This document shows, in pieces, positions 1 through 6,504 of a DNA stretch of 8,291 nucleotides (position 1 is its first letter; each line of letters begins with the position of its first letter). The notes beneath the pieces were generated by a model. It did no database searches. It had not been told where the DNA came from and was given only the letters and a program-made list of their open reading frames with translations. This DNA comes from an uncultured Bacteroidota bacterium (GTDB taxonomy: Bacteria > Bacteroidota > Bacteroidia > Chitinophagales > Chitinophagaceae). The translations under genes were made by a program, and so were the position numbers. The DNA lies in the NCBI GenBank assembly GCA_946887345.1, contig CAMPKR010000097.1:1-8291 (forward strand), in the 5' to 3' direction.

Positions 1-25
1 ATTTAAAAAGATAAAAATCAACATT
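1..25 (+). promoter_or_regulatory. A-rich translation initiation region of the phaE-like gene
   Basis: The 25 bases before the ATG are almost all A and T with long A runs and contain no GGAGG-like sequence. Bacteroidota commonly initiate translation on unstructured A-rich leaders rather than Shine-Dalgarno pairing, and this fits a well-translated gene. The promoter itself must lie upstream of the window. Confidence 0.45.
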
Positions 26-1510
26 ATGGCTAACCAAAACACTAACAACATTGTGGATAGCGTAGTGAACGCTCAAAAGCAAGCAGTTGACAACGTGGTT
101 GAAAATGCTAAGAAATTTGCCAACGGTAACAACCTGGTAAATGAAACAGTACAGAAAGGCAGCGAGTGGTACAAGAATTGGTTAGATAACCAAACTTCTT
201 TCTTTAAGACCTCAACTGAGAAGGCTGAGAGCGCTACTGAAAATGTAAAAGAAAAAGCTTCTAAAATGAACGATTTCTATACTAACTGGATGAACAGCCA
301 GGCTGCATGGGCGAAGCAAATGTGGGAAACAAGCCAGGAGTGGTTTAAGAATACCGCTAACAACGCTACTGCCGCTAACAGCAACCCAATGAACCAGTGG
401 AATGACATGATGAACAACTGGAACAACTGGAGCAATACCATGAACCAGGCGAACAACTGGAACACACAGTGGAACAACTGGATGAACCAGGCGCAGTCTG
501 CTTTCAGCATGGATGCATGGAAGAAGAATACGGATAACATGTCTTCTCTTTATAACCAGTTCACAGAAACATTGAATACCAACTTTGCTGAAATGCAGAA
601 GAACATGCAGAACGGCACTGTACAAGACGCATACCGCAACATGGTGAATGTAGCTGAAGGTTTCAGCCGCTTCAACCAAATGTGGGCGCCAATGTGGAAG
701 TCAATACAAGAAAAGACTTTCAACATGGATATGTACAAGCAGTGGATGAACCCCGTAATGTACAAGGAAATGATGGACAAGTACTTCGGTTTCATGCCTG
801 AAGGTACACGTGAGTATATGCAGCAGATGAGCAGCATGATGCAGGACAACATGAAGCAGTATGGTCAGTTTGCCAACAATGGCTACATGCAGGGTCGCAA
901 CATGATGAACAATATGCCTTTCAACGCTAACGAAATGTTTGGCGGAATGATGAATAACTATAGCCAGTGGTACAATATGGTGAACGATGCAATGTCGCCG
1001 ATCACCAGGATGATGACCCCTAACCAACATACCAAGAGCCTGATGGAATGGCAGGATATCGCTAACCGCATGATGGTTTATAACATTAAGAACGCTGAAA
1101 TGCAGTACATGATCTACAACCAGGGCGCTAAAGTAATGGATGCACTGGCTCAGAACGTGCTGGGTAAGATAGAAAAGGGTGAAGATGTTAACAGCATGAT
1201 GGCGCTGTACCAGGAGTGGATGAACCTGAGCGACAAGACTTTCGTTAGCCTGTTTGAAAGCGATGAGTACAGCCAGGTGATGGCAGAAGTGAGCTCGATG
1301 CAAATGCGCCTGAAGAAGGATATGGAAGCGCAGGCTGAAAAATTCCTGGTAGGTGTGCCGGTTGCTACACGCAGCGAAATGGATGAACTGTACAAGACCA
1401 TCTACGACCTGAAGAAGCAGGTACGCGAACTGGAAAAGCAAGTGGCCAATGGTTCAGCAGCGGCGGGTGAAGAAGCTCCTGCTTCTAAAGCTAAGAGCAC
1501 AAAGAAGTAA
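26..1510 (+). CDS. phaE: PhaE-like subunit of class III polyhydroxyalkanoate synthase
   Basis: This 494-residue protein probably is the non-catalytic partner that activates PhaC, the enzyme that polymerises hydroxyacyl-CoA into storage granules. The call rests on the C-terminal third. A helical region (about 340-440) is followed by VPVATRSEMDELYKTIYDL (444-462) and a short coiled coil (to about 473), the arrangement expected at the end of PhaE proteins, and then a Lys/Ala tail. The N-terminus (1-80) is Asn/Lys/Val-rich and helical, like a phasin. Residues 118-155 form an Asn/Trp/Met-rich low-complexity stretch. Known PhaE proteins are usually about 350-400 residues, so this one is long, mostly because of that central part. 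No signal peptide or membrane segment is seen, so it should be cytosolic or granule-bound. The ATG at 26 follows an A-rich leader without a Shine-Dalgarno sequence. PhaC is not in the window and may lie upstream. A granule-binding phasin without synthase function is the main alternative. Confidence 0.78.
   Translation: MANQNTNNIVDSVVNAQKQAVDNVVENAKKFANGNNLVNETVQKGSEWYKNWLDNQTSFFKTSTEKAESATENVKEKASKMNDFYTNWMNSQAAWAKQMWETSQEWFKNTANNATAANSNPMNQWNDMMNNWNNWSNTMNQANNWNTQWNNWMNQAQSAFSMDAWKKNTDNMSSLYNQFTETLNTNFAEMQKNMQNGTVQDAYRNMVNVAEGFSRFNQMWAPMWKSIQEKTFNMDMYKQWMNPVMYKEMMDKYFGFMPEGTREYMQQMSSMMQDNMKQYGQFANNGYMQGRNMMNNMPFNANEMFGGMMNNYSQWYNMVNDAMSPITRMMTPNQHTKSLMEWQDIANRMMVYNIKNAEMQYMIYNQGAKVMDALAQNVLGKIEKGEDVNSMMALYQEWMNLSDKTFVSLFESDEYSQVMAEVSSMQMRLKKDMEAQAEKFLVGVPVATRSEMDELYKTIYDLKKQVRELEKQVANGSAAAGEEAPASKAKSTKK
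412..493 (+). repeat. Degenerate tandem repeat inside the phaE-like gene
   Basis: Two adjacent units of about 40 bases (412-451 and 451-493) each begin with GAACAACTGGAACA and end with ATGAACCAGGCG. The decamer GAACAACTGG occurs four times, at 412, 421, 451 and 472. The units encode similar 13-14 residue segments made of NNW and MNQA motifs. The second unit is two or three bases longer, but the reading frame is kept across the block. Confidence 0.75.
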
Positions 1511-1546
1511 GAAAATCTAGTCTCAATAATTAATGCAAATGATAGG

Positions 1547-1576
1547 CCGTGCCGGGTAAACCGACACGGTTTTTTT
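1547..1576 (+). terminator. Intrinsic terminator of the phaE-like gene
   Basis: CCGTG (1547-1551) pairs with CACGG (1565-1569) and CGG (1553-1555) pairs with CCG (1561-1563). There is one C/A mismatch and a GTAAA loop. Seven T residues follow at 1570-1576. It lies 36 bases after the phaE stop. The reverse strand has no U-run after the hairpin, so it should act mainly on + strand transcripts, although the hairpin also lies just past the prmC stop. Confidence 0.9.
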
Positions 1577-1580
1577 GGGT

Positions 1581-2429
1581 TTACCAGGCTTTTATCATTC
1601 GTGGGTTGCCATGCATATCAACTTGCAGGTCGGTTCTGTAACCTTTTACCTTGAACATCCTCTCTGTTTCTTCTGCATGGTCTTTGTGCAGTTCGCAGTA
1701 GATGCAGCCATTCTCCTTCATGTGTTCACGTGCGAATTCAGCAATGTTGCGATAGAATAGTAAGGCATCGTCATTCGGTACGAACAAGGCTATCTCCGGC
1801 TCGTGGTCACGAACATTGGTGTGCATGTTTTCATATTCGGAGCGGGGTATGTAGGGGGGATTGGAGACGATGATGTCGTAGGCGTCGAAGTTGGCCCACA
1901 TCTTTTGATTGAGGAAGTCTGTTTTGATAAAAGAAATATCTGCTTTTAGGTGACGGGCATTTTCTTTCGCCACTCTGAGTGCATCCGCGCTTATATCACA
2001 GGCTGTAACCATCGCGTTAGGCAACCCAAGCTTTAATGCGATGGGTATGCAGCCGCTGCCGGTGCCGATATCTAATATGGAGATATCCTGTTTGTCTTTG
2101 GCGTCGTTTATTATCCAGTTCACCAGTTCTTCCGTCTCGGGTCGTGGTATCAGTACATGTTCGTTCACCTTGTATTCTTTGCCGTCAAACCAGGCTACGC
2201 CTGTTACATACTGCAGCGGCCTGCCTTGCAATAATTCCCTTCTTCCTTTTTCGAAAGCTTCGATTTGAGCCACACTCAGCGGGTCATTCTTCTTCATTAG
2301 TCTGTCTATCTTCCTTAGACCAGTAATATGGCTAAGCAGCTCATGGGCTATCGCTGCCGCTTCCCCTTCATCATAGATGGGCAATAACTCATTCTTCAGT
2401 CGGTAAAAAGCATCTCCGTAGCTAAGCAT
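1581..2429 (-). CDS. prmC: Peptide chain release factor N5-glutamine methyltransferase (PrmC/HemK)
   Basis: PrmC transfers a methyl group from S-adenosylmethionine to the glutamine of the GGQ motif in release factors RF1 and RF2, which promotes peptide release in the cytosol. From the ATG at 2429 it has 282 residues, a normal length. An N-terminal helical substrate-binding domain (about 1-75) ends with PLQYVTG (71-77), followed by LIPRPETEELV (93-103). The SAM-binding loop is DIGTGSGCIPIAL (120-132) and the catalytic NPPY is at 190-193, followed by IPRSEY. DHEPEIALF is at 208-216. The frame stays open to a TTG at 2456, but I chose ATG 2429 because the N-terminus then matches the usual family start and because a TAGCTTTG promoter box sits six bases upstream of it. 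The gene is divergent from ribD. Confidence 0.95.
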   Translation of the reverse strand: MLSYGDAFYRLKNELLPIYDEGEAAAIAHELLSHITGLRKIDRLMKKNDPLSVAQIEAFEKGRRELLQGRPLQYVTGVAWFDGKEYKVNEHVLIPRPETEELVNWIINDAKDKQDISILDIGTGSGCIPIALKLGLPNAMVTACDISADALRVAKENARHLKADISFIKTDFLNQKMWANFDAYDIIVSNPPYIPRSEYENMHTNVRDHEPEIALFVPNDDALLFYRNIAEFAREHMKENGCIYCELHKDHAEETERMFKVKGYRTDLQVDMHGNPRMIKAW

Positions 2430-2435
2430 AGGCTG

Positions 2436-2443
2436 CAAAGCTA
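2436..2443 (-). promoter_or_regulatory. Putative -7 promoter box of prmC
   Basis: On the - strand the sequence reads TAGCTTTG, an exact match to the Bacteroidota TAnnTTTG -7 consensus. Six bases separate it from the ATG at 2429, so transcription would begin at or within a few bases of the start codon, giving a leaderless or nearly leaderless mRNA. No clear TTG -33 element is seen 17-23 bases further upstream, which lowers confidence. Confidence 0.5.
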
Positions 2444-2464
2444 GTGTATAAAGCAATTAGGCTA

Positions 2465-2472
2465 TATATTTA
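2465..2472 (+). promoter_or_regulatory. Putative -7 promoter box of ribD
   Basis: TATATTTA matches five of the six fixed positions of TAnnTTTG and ends eight bases before the ribD ATG at 2481. The spacing is like that of the prmC box on the opposite strand. No -33 TTG is visible. No FMN riboswitch could fit, because only 51 bases separate the two start codons. Confidence 0.35.
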
Positions 2473-2480
2473 CAGCTGCT

Positions 2481-3557
2481 ATGCCTGAAAAGCACGAGAT
2501 ATACATGCAGCGAGCCATAGAGCTTGCTACCCGGGGTGTAGGGAATGCGAGTCCCAACCCGATGGTAGGTGCCGTGCTCGTACACGAAGGTAAGGTGATA
2601 GGAGAGGGCTGGCATAAGGAATACGGGCTGGCGCACGCTGAGGTGAATTGCCTGGACAGTGTTGCAGAGGAAGACAAGCAGCTGATACCCGATAGCACCA
2701 TGTATGTAAACCTGGAGCCTTGCGCACATCATGGAAAGACCCCTCCCTGCGCTATGCGGCTGATAAATGAGAGAGTGAAAGAAGTGATAGTAGCTAATGA
2801 AGATCCTTTTGCAGAAGTGGATGGCAAGGGCTTTGAATTACTCAGGAAGAACCACATACGAACGGAGCAGGGTATACTGGAAAAGCAAGGTCTTTGGCTG
2901 AACCGGCGCTTCTTCTGCTTTCACCAGAACAGGCGACCCTATATAATCCTCAAGTGGGCACAGACAGCGGAGGGCTATTTTGCACCGCTGGACCGCAGCC
3001 GCTACCAGATAACGAATAACACCAGCCGGCAGCTATTGCACAAGTGGCGGACAGAAGAGTCTGCTATACTTATAGGCTACCAGACTGCACTTAACGACAA
3101 TCCTGAACTAACGGCGAGGCTATATACAGGCAGGCAGCCTTTGCGCATAGTATTTGACCGCACGCTGCAACTGCCCGCTACCAATAACGTCTTTAATGGT
3201 GCCGCGCCTACCTGGGTAATCAACGATAAAACAGACAGACAGGAAGGTAATATCCGTTTCGTGCGGATACGGTTCAATGAAAATCCCCTTGTGCAAATAT
3301 TGGAGAAGCTACACGAGGCAAATATACTTTCACTGATAGTAGAGGGTGGCGCCCAGCTCCTGGATAGCTTTATACTGGAAGGCCTTTGGGATGAGGCAAG
3401 GGTGTTTACGGGACAGGCCTCTATGTCGGAGGGCGTGCATGCACCGTTGCTCACCAACTTTAAAAAGGCGTTTGATGCAGAACTGTCGGGGGATGTGTTA
3501 AATGTATATGTGAGTAAGGGCAGCAGGTATAAATACATTCAGGGAATGGAATTGTAA
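2481..3557 (+). CDS. ribD: Bifunctional riboflavin biosynthesis protein RibD (deaminase and reductase)
   Basis: RibD carries out two successive steps of riboflavin synthesis in the cytosol. It deaminates the pyrimidine ring of diaminohydroxyphosphoribosylaminopyrimidine and then reduces the ribose side chain with NADPH. The N-terminal zinc-dependent deaminase domain (1 to about 145) has the zinc ligands in HAEVNCL (H52, E54 as proton shuttle) and PCAHHGKTPPC (C81, C90). The substrate-pocket motif ASPNPMVGAVLV is at 23-34. The reductase domain (about 150-358) contains LKWAQTAEG (157-164), ITNNTSR (177-183), the DNPELTAR segment (206-213) and VEGGAQLL (287-294). At 358 residues it is full length. 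The start ATG at 2481 directly precedes the conserved MQRAIELA helix. It diverges from prmC and is followed after 12 bases by a transporter gene. No other rib genes are in the window. Confidence 0.96.
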   Translation: MPEKHEIYMQRAIELATRGVGNASPNPMVGAVLVHEGKVIGEGWHKEYGLAHAEVNCLDSVAEEDKQLIPDSTMYVNLEPCAHHGKTPPCAMRLINERVKEVIVANEDPFAEVDGKGFELLRKNHIRTEQGILEKQGLWLNRRFFCFHQNRRPYIILKWAQTAEGYFAPLDRSRYQITNNTSRQLLHKWRTEESAILIGYQTALNDNPELTARLYTGRQPLRIVFDRTLQLPATNNVFNGAAPTWVINDKTDRQEGNIRFVRIRFNENPLVQILEKLHEANILSLIVEGGAQLLDSFILEGLWDEARVFTGQASMSEGVHAPLLTNFKKAFDAELSGDVLNVYVSKGSRYKYIQGMEL

Positions 3558-3562
3558 ATTTG
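3555..3562 (+). promoter_or_regulatory. Putative internal -7 box overlapping the ribD stop
   Basis: TAAATTTG is an exact TAnnTTTG match. It begins with the TAA stop codon of ribD and ends seven bases before the transporter ATG at 3570. It could drive the transporter and yigZ separately from ribD. No TTG element is visible at the expected -33 distance. Confidence 0.45.
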
Positions 3563-3569
3563 CGCCAAG

Positions 3570-4454
3570 ATGTTCTACCTCTTAGCTGTCATCCTGCTCA
3601 ATACGCTGCTTTATGCATTCTTCAAGGTTTTTCCGAAGTATAAGGTGGATACCTTTCAGGCCATAGTTGCTAATTACTGGACCTGTGTAGCTACCGGCAG
3701 CATATTTCTGGGCTATTTTCCTGTGAACGGCAGCAGTATCTCAGAGCCATGGCTGCCCTGGGCAATGCTAATGGGAGCGGGCTTTATTTCGATCTTCAGT
3801 CTGGTAGGCTATTGCACACGCATAGATGGGATTACAACTGCCACTATTGCCAATAAGCTATCGCTGGTAATACCGGTTTTGTTTTCGGTATTTCTTTACA
3901 GCGAACATCTTACTTCTATCAAATTGCTGGGTATCCTGCTCGCTTTCCCTGCGGTATATCTTACGACAAGAGTAAAAGGGGAGGAGGGGAAAATGCAATC
4001 GCTTTTCTGGCCTGCATTGCTATTTCTGGGCAGCGGCATGCTCGATACCCTGGTCAAGTTCGTAGAGCAGGCATACCTGGGTACACAGCAGGCGCAGGCA
4101 GAGTATACTATACATGTATTTTCAACCGCAGCAATTATCGGGACGGTAGTTGTTTCATTCCTGGCGATTACAAAGAAGACCAGGCTACATCCACGCAATA
4201 TTATTGCCGGTATTTTGCTCGGTATCCCCAATTTCTTTTCTATCTACTATCTTATACGCCTGCTCAATAGTGACTATATGGAGAGTTCGGCTGCTATACC
4301 GGTGAGTAATATTGGTGTAGTAATTACCTCCTGTATTTCGGCGATCCTGATTTTTAAAGAAAGTGCCAACAGGCAGCGTGTTATCGGTTTATTACTTGCT
4401 ATTATGGCAATATTATTGATATCACTGGGGGACATTTATGGAGGGAGTAATTAA
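3570..4454 (+). CDS. EamA/DMT family transporter, ten membrane helices
   Basis: This 294-residue protein is an inner-membrane carrier of the drug/metabolite transporter superfamily. Ten hydrophobic segments can be placed at about 2-19, 33-50, 63-82, 88-110, 116-132, 145-166, 180-200, 211-229, 240-262 and 269-287. The two halves show the internal duplication typical of the family. The first half has KLSLVIPVLFSVFLYSE, then a Gly-rich helix. The second half has IPVSNIGVVITSCISAIL, then FKESANRQRVIGLLLA. The substrate cannot be read from the sequence. Its place directly after ribD could suggest a flavin-related or other metabolite, but that is only context. The ATG follows the ribD stop by 12 bases, and the 3' end overlaps the next gene by 17 bases, so the two are probably co-translated. 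Confidence 0.85.
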   Translation: MFYLLAVILLNTLLYAFFKVFPKYKVDTFQAIVANYWTCVATGSIFLGYFPVNGSSISEPWLPWAMLMGAGFISIFSLVGYCTRIDGITTATIANKLSLVIPVLFSVFLYSEHLTSIKLLGILLAFPAVYLTTRVKGEEGKMQSLFWPALLFLGSGMLDTLVKFVEQAYLGTQQAQAEYTIHVFSTAAIIGTVVVSFLAITKKTRLHPRNIIAGILLGIPNFFSIYYLIRLLNSDYMESSAAIPVSNIGVVITSCISAILIFKESANRQRVIGLLLAIMAILLISLGDIYGGSN

Positions 4455-5052
4455 ATACAAAACCCTGGCGCAGGCCACTACGGCTGAATTCAGGGACAGA
4501 GGTAGCAGGTTTATTGCCTATGCTTATCCTGTCAATACAGTTGACGAGGTAAAGGCAAGGGTGCAGGCACTCAAAAAAGAACATTCCAAAGCTAACCATC
4601 ATTGTGTAGCCTTTCGCATTGGCATTGACGGTAAGTTGTTTCGCGCAAGTGATGACGGCGAACCATCGGGTTCTGCCGGTCGGCCAATACTGGGGCAGAT
4701 AGATAGCGCGGGACTGACAAATACCCTTGTAGTGGTAGTAAGATACTTCGGCGGAACGCTGCTGGGTGTGCCGGGGCTTATCAATGCCTATAAGGAGGTT
4801 ACATCGGCGGCTCTCAAAGATGCAGCTATTACCGAGAAATGGGTGGAACAAATAGTAGAGGTGAATTTTGATTATCCATCTATGAGCGAGGTGCTGTATA
4901 TACTGAAGCAGGCTGAAGCTACTATCTACAAACAAGACCTCCAGCTTTTCTGTTCTGTTAAAGCCGGTATCCCGGTGAAGCATAGCGCCATATATATGGT
5001 CAAACTTTCGGAAATTCGCGGTGTGACCGTTAAGGAACTGAAAGAAGAATGA
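4438..5052 (+). CDS. YigZ/IMPACT family protein (UPF0029 plus DUF1949)
   Basis: This 204-residue protein has the two-domain structure of bacterial YigZ. The N-terminal UPF0029/Impact domain (about 15-125) contains the family signature SDDGEPSGSAGRPIL (71-85) and VVRYFGGTLLG (100-110). The C-terminal ferredoxin-like DUF1949 domain covers about 138-200. Its molecular role is unproven. The N-terminal fold is shared with eukaryotic IMPACT, which modulates Gcn2 signalling, and the structure has suggested nucleic acid or translation-related binding. In the segment after RYFGG, the usual glycine pair of LGxGGL is LGVPGL here (proline at 112), a small departure. The start ATG lies inside the 3' end of the transporter gene (17-base overlap), which implies translational coupling. 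The stop is followed by a palindromic intergenic element. Confidence 0.92.
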   Translation: MEGVIKYKTLAQATTAEFRDRGSRFIAYAYPVNTVDEVKARVQALKKEHSKANHHCVAFRIGIDGKLFRASDDGEPSGSAGRPILGQIDSAGLTNTLVVVVRYFGGTLLGVPGLINAYKEVTSAALKDAAITEKWVEQIVEVNFDYPSMSEVLYILKQAEATIYKQDLQLFCSVKAGIPVKHSAIYMVKLSEIRGVTVKELKEE

Positions 5053-5059
5053 TTAAGGA

Positions 5060-5144
5060 CTTTGCGCATCTACGGGCTGCTTTGCGACCTTTGCGGTTGC
5101 AGTTTAACGCAATGAACGCTAAGAGGACGCAAAGTTTCGCAAAG
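5060..5144. repeat. Palindromic heptamer array CTTTGCG / CGCAAAG
   Basis: The 107-base gap between yigZ and queG holds CTTTGCG at 5060-5066, 5080-5086 and 5089-5095, and its reverse complement CGCAAAG at 5128-5134 and 5138-5144. The paired copies repeat every 9 and 10 bases, so the two pairs form the arms of a large inverted repeat with a 32-base centre. The centre contains a smaller inverted pair, TTGC (5097-5100) and GCAA (5109-5112). No T-run follows, so this is not a standard terminator. It may be a dispersed palindromic repeat or a protein-binding array. Confidence 0.7.
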
Positions 5145-5159
5145 AGGAATATTTAGGTT

Positions 5160-6089
5160 TTGTCATTAGCACAAAAACATACGATCCTTATAAAGCAGGA
5201 GGCTGCACGCCTCGGCTTTGATGCATGTGGCATTGCAGAAGCAGTGCAACTGGATGATGATGCCCGGCGGCTGGAGCAGTGGTTGAACAATGGCTACCAG
5301 GGCACCATGCAGTATATGGAGCGGTATTTCGATTTGCGTATAGATCCGCGTAAGCTGGTACCAGGTGCTAAATCGGTTTTAACGCTATTGCTCAACTACT
5401 ACCCGTCCGTAAGGCAAAATGAAAACACCCCCAAGGTTGCTAAATATGCCTGGGGAACCGATTATCACTATGTGATAAGAGATAAGCTCAATCAACTGCT
5501 GGAATTCATTAAACAGAACATCGGAAATGTAGATGGCAGGGGCTTCGTGGATTCTGCACCCGTGCTGGAGCGCAGCTGGGCTATGCGTAGCGGACTTGGC
5601 TGGGTAGGGAAGAATGGCAACCTGCTCACCAGACACTCGGGCTCCTTCTTTTTTATCGCTACGCTAATCACTGATCTCGACCTGGTTCCTGATCCAGCAT
5701 TCAATACCGACTTCTGCGGTAGCTGCACCAGGTGTATAGATGCATGTCCCACGCAGGCTATAGTTTCACCAACGGAGGTAGACGGCAGCCGTTGTATTTC
5801 GCACCTGACTATAGAACTGAAAGATGAACTGATGCCCTCGGAATTCCAAGGTAAAATGGATGACTGGCTTTTTGGCTGCGATGTATGCCAGGATGTTTGC
5901 CCCTGGAACCGTTTTGCAAAGCCGCATAATGAACAATACTTTACGCCGGTACCTGAAGTACTTGATCTATCGCTGCAGCAATGGGAGGAGATGAGTGAGG
6001 AAACTTTCCGGAAGACATTTAAAAATTCGCCGATGCTGCGATCTAAATGGAAGGGGATACAGAGGAATGTGAAGGCTATAAAAAAATAG
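5160..6089 (+). CDS. queG: Epoxyqueuosine reductase QueG
   Basis: QueG catalyses the last step of queuosine synthesis, reducing epoxyqueuosine to queuosine in the wobble position of GUN-anticodon tRNAs, using cobalamin and two [4Fe-4S] clusters in the cytosol. The 309-residue protein shows the conserved N-terminal segment [11 protein letters not shown] (16-26), [19 protein letters not shown] (55-73), and [12 protein letters not shown] (130-141), where D131 matches the proposed catalytic Asp. Next come the ferredoxin-type cysteines C186, C189, C192 and C196 in [12 protein letters not shown], and the second set C240, C243 and C247 in [13 protein letters not shown], with C212 as a likely fourth ligand. 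It lacks the C-terminal HEAT-like extension seen in some homologues. The start is TTG: an in-frame TAG lies two codons upstream (5154-5156), and no ATG or GTG occurs before the conserved region. It converges with the next gene after one base. Confidence 0.95.
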   Translation: MSLAQKHTILIKQEAARLGFDACGIAEAVQLDDDARRLEQWLNNGYQGTMQYMERYFDLRIDPRKLVPGAKSVLTLLLNYYPSVRQNENTPKVAKYAWGTDYHYVIRDKLNQLLEFIKQNIGNVDGRGFVDSAPVLERSWAMRSGLGWVGKNGNLLTRHSGSFFFIATLITDLDLVPDPAFNTDFCGSCTRCIDACPTQAIVSPTEVDGSRCISHLTIELKDELMPSEFQGKMDDWLFGCDVCQDVCPWNRFAKPHNEQYFTPVPEVLDLSLQQWEEMSEETFRKTFKNSPMLRSKWKGIQRNVKAIKK

Positions 6090-6092
6090 CTT
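6074..6092. terminator. Weak symmetric hairpin across the queG and lipoprotein stops
   Basis: GCTAT (6075-6079) pairs with ATAGC (6086-6090) around an A6 loop. The stem is extended by a G-T pair (6074 with 6091) and an A-T pair (6073 with 6092). It covers both convergent stop codons, which are one base apart. There is no T-run beyond the stem on either strand, so a termination role is only possible. Confidence 0.2.
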
Positions 6093-6504
6093 AAGGCTGC
6101 CACCTATAGATGCTATCGTTAACTACATCGTATTCGTAAACACTTCTCGTTTGTGTATCGACGTAAATCCATCCATCGGTTGCAAAATGATCTTCCATAT
6201 CATGCCCCAGGTGTATCACAATAAAGTAGGTGGAGTCAGTTTGGTACATCCGGTCGTAGAGCCATGTAATCCGTTCACCTGCCTTTACAGAAGCGCTTAT
6301 TGATTCGTCAATGGTGTTATTGCAATACTCGAAGATCAGGGAATCGAGCCAGGGCATGCCTGCGATTGTAGTACTGTCAACATCGGTAGGTGTAGTGCCT
6401 GCCTCTGCAATGCTTTGGGTGGTTGCGGTAGTGTGGCTGTTTTCCGCTTGCTTTTCAGTGCAAGCTGTTATGCAAACGGCGGCCAATAACAAGAATAGTC
6501 TCAT
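6091..6504 (-). CDS. Small hypothetical lipoprotein
   Basis: I do not recognise this 137-residue family. It has a short lipoprotein signal (MRLFLLLAAVCITAC) with lipobox ITAC and the modified cysteine at 15. A Thr/Ser/Ala/Glu-rich linker without obvious structure follows (16-48). A compact domain (about 50-137) is rich in acidic and aromatic residues and includes WLDSLIFEYCNN, the strand-like YFIVIHLGHDMEDHF, DGWIYVDTQTRSVYEYDV and a C-terminal WQP. It should be anchored on the outer side of a membrane, probably the outer membrane or facing the periplasm. Its ATG overlaps the stop of the upstream secreted-protein gene in a TAATG junction, so the two are probably one translationally coupled unit with related roles. 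Its 3' end converges on queG. Confidence 0.8.
   Translation of the reverse strand: MRLFLLLAAVCITACTEKQAENSHTTATTQSIAEAGTTPTDVDSTTIAGMPWLDSLIFEYCNNTIDESISASVKAGERITWLYDRMYQTDSTYFIVIHLGHDMEDHFATDGWIYVDTQTRSVYEYDVVNDSIYRWQP

Noticed and set aside
701..1441. Long - strand open frame of 246 codons opposite the phaE-like gene
   Set aside because: It is a mirror of the Met/Asn/Trp-biased coding strand (CAT, GTT and CCA codons give His, Val and Pro runs), has no recognisable domain, and the + strand gene has clear family similarity.
2430..2456. TTG at 2456 as the prmC start
   Set aside because: It would add nine residues not expected in the family and place the TAGCTTTG box inside the coding region; ATG 2429 fits better.
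2430..2480. Possible FMN riboswitch ahead of ribD
   Set aside because: The gap is far too short and has none of the conserved RFN segments.
4402..4983. - strand open frame of 193 codons opposite yigZ
   Set aside because: The + strand carries the full YigZ signature, so this is a shadow frame.
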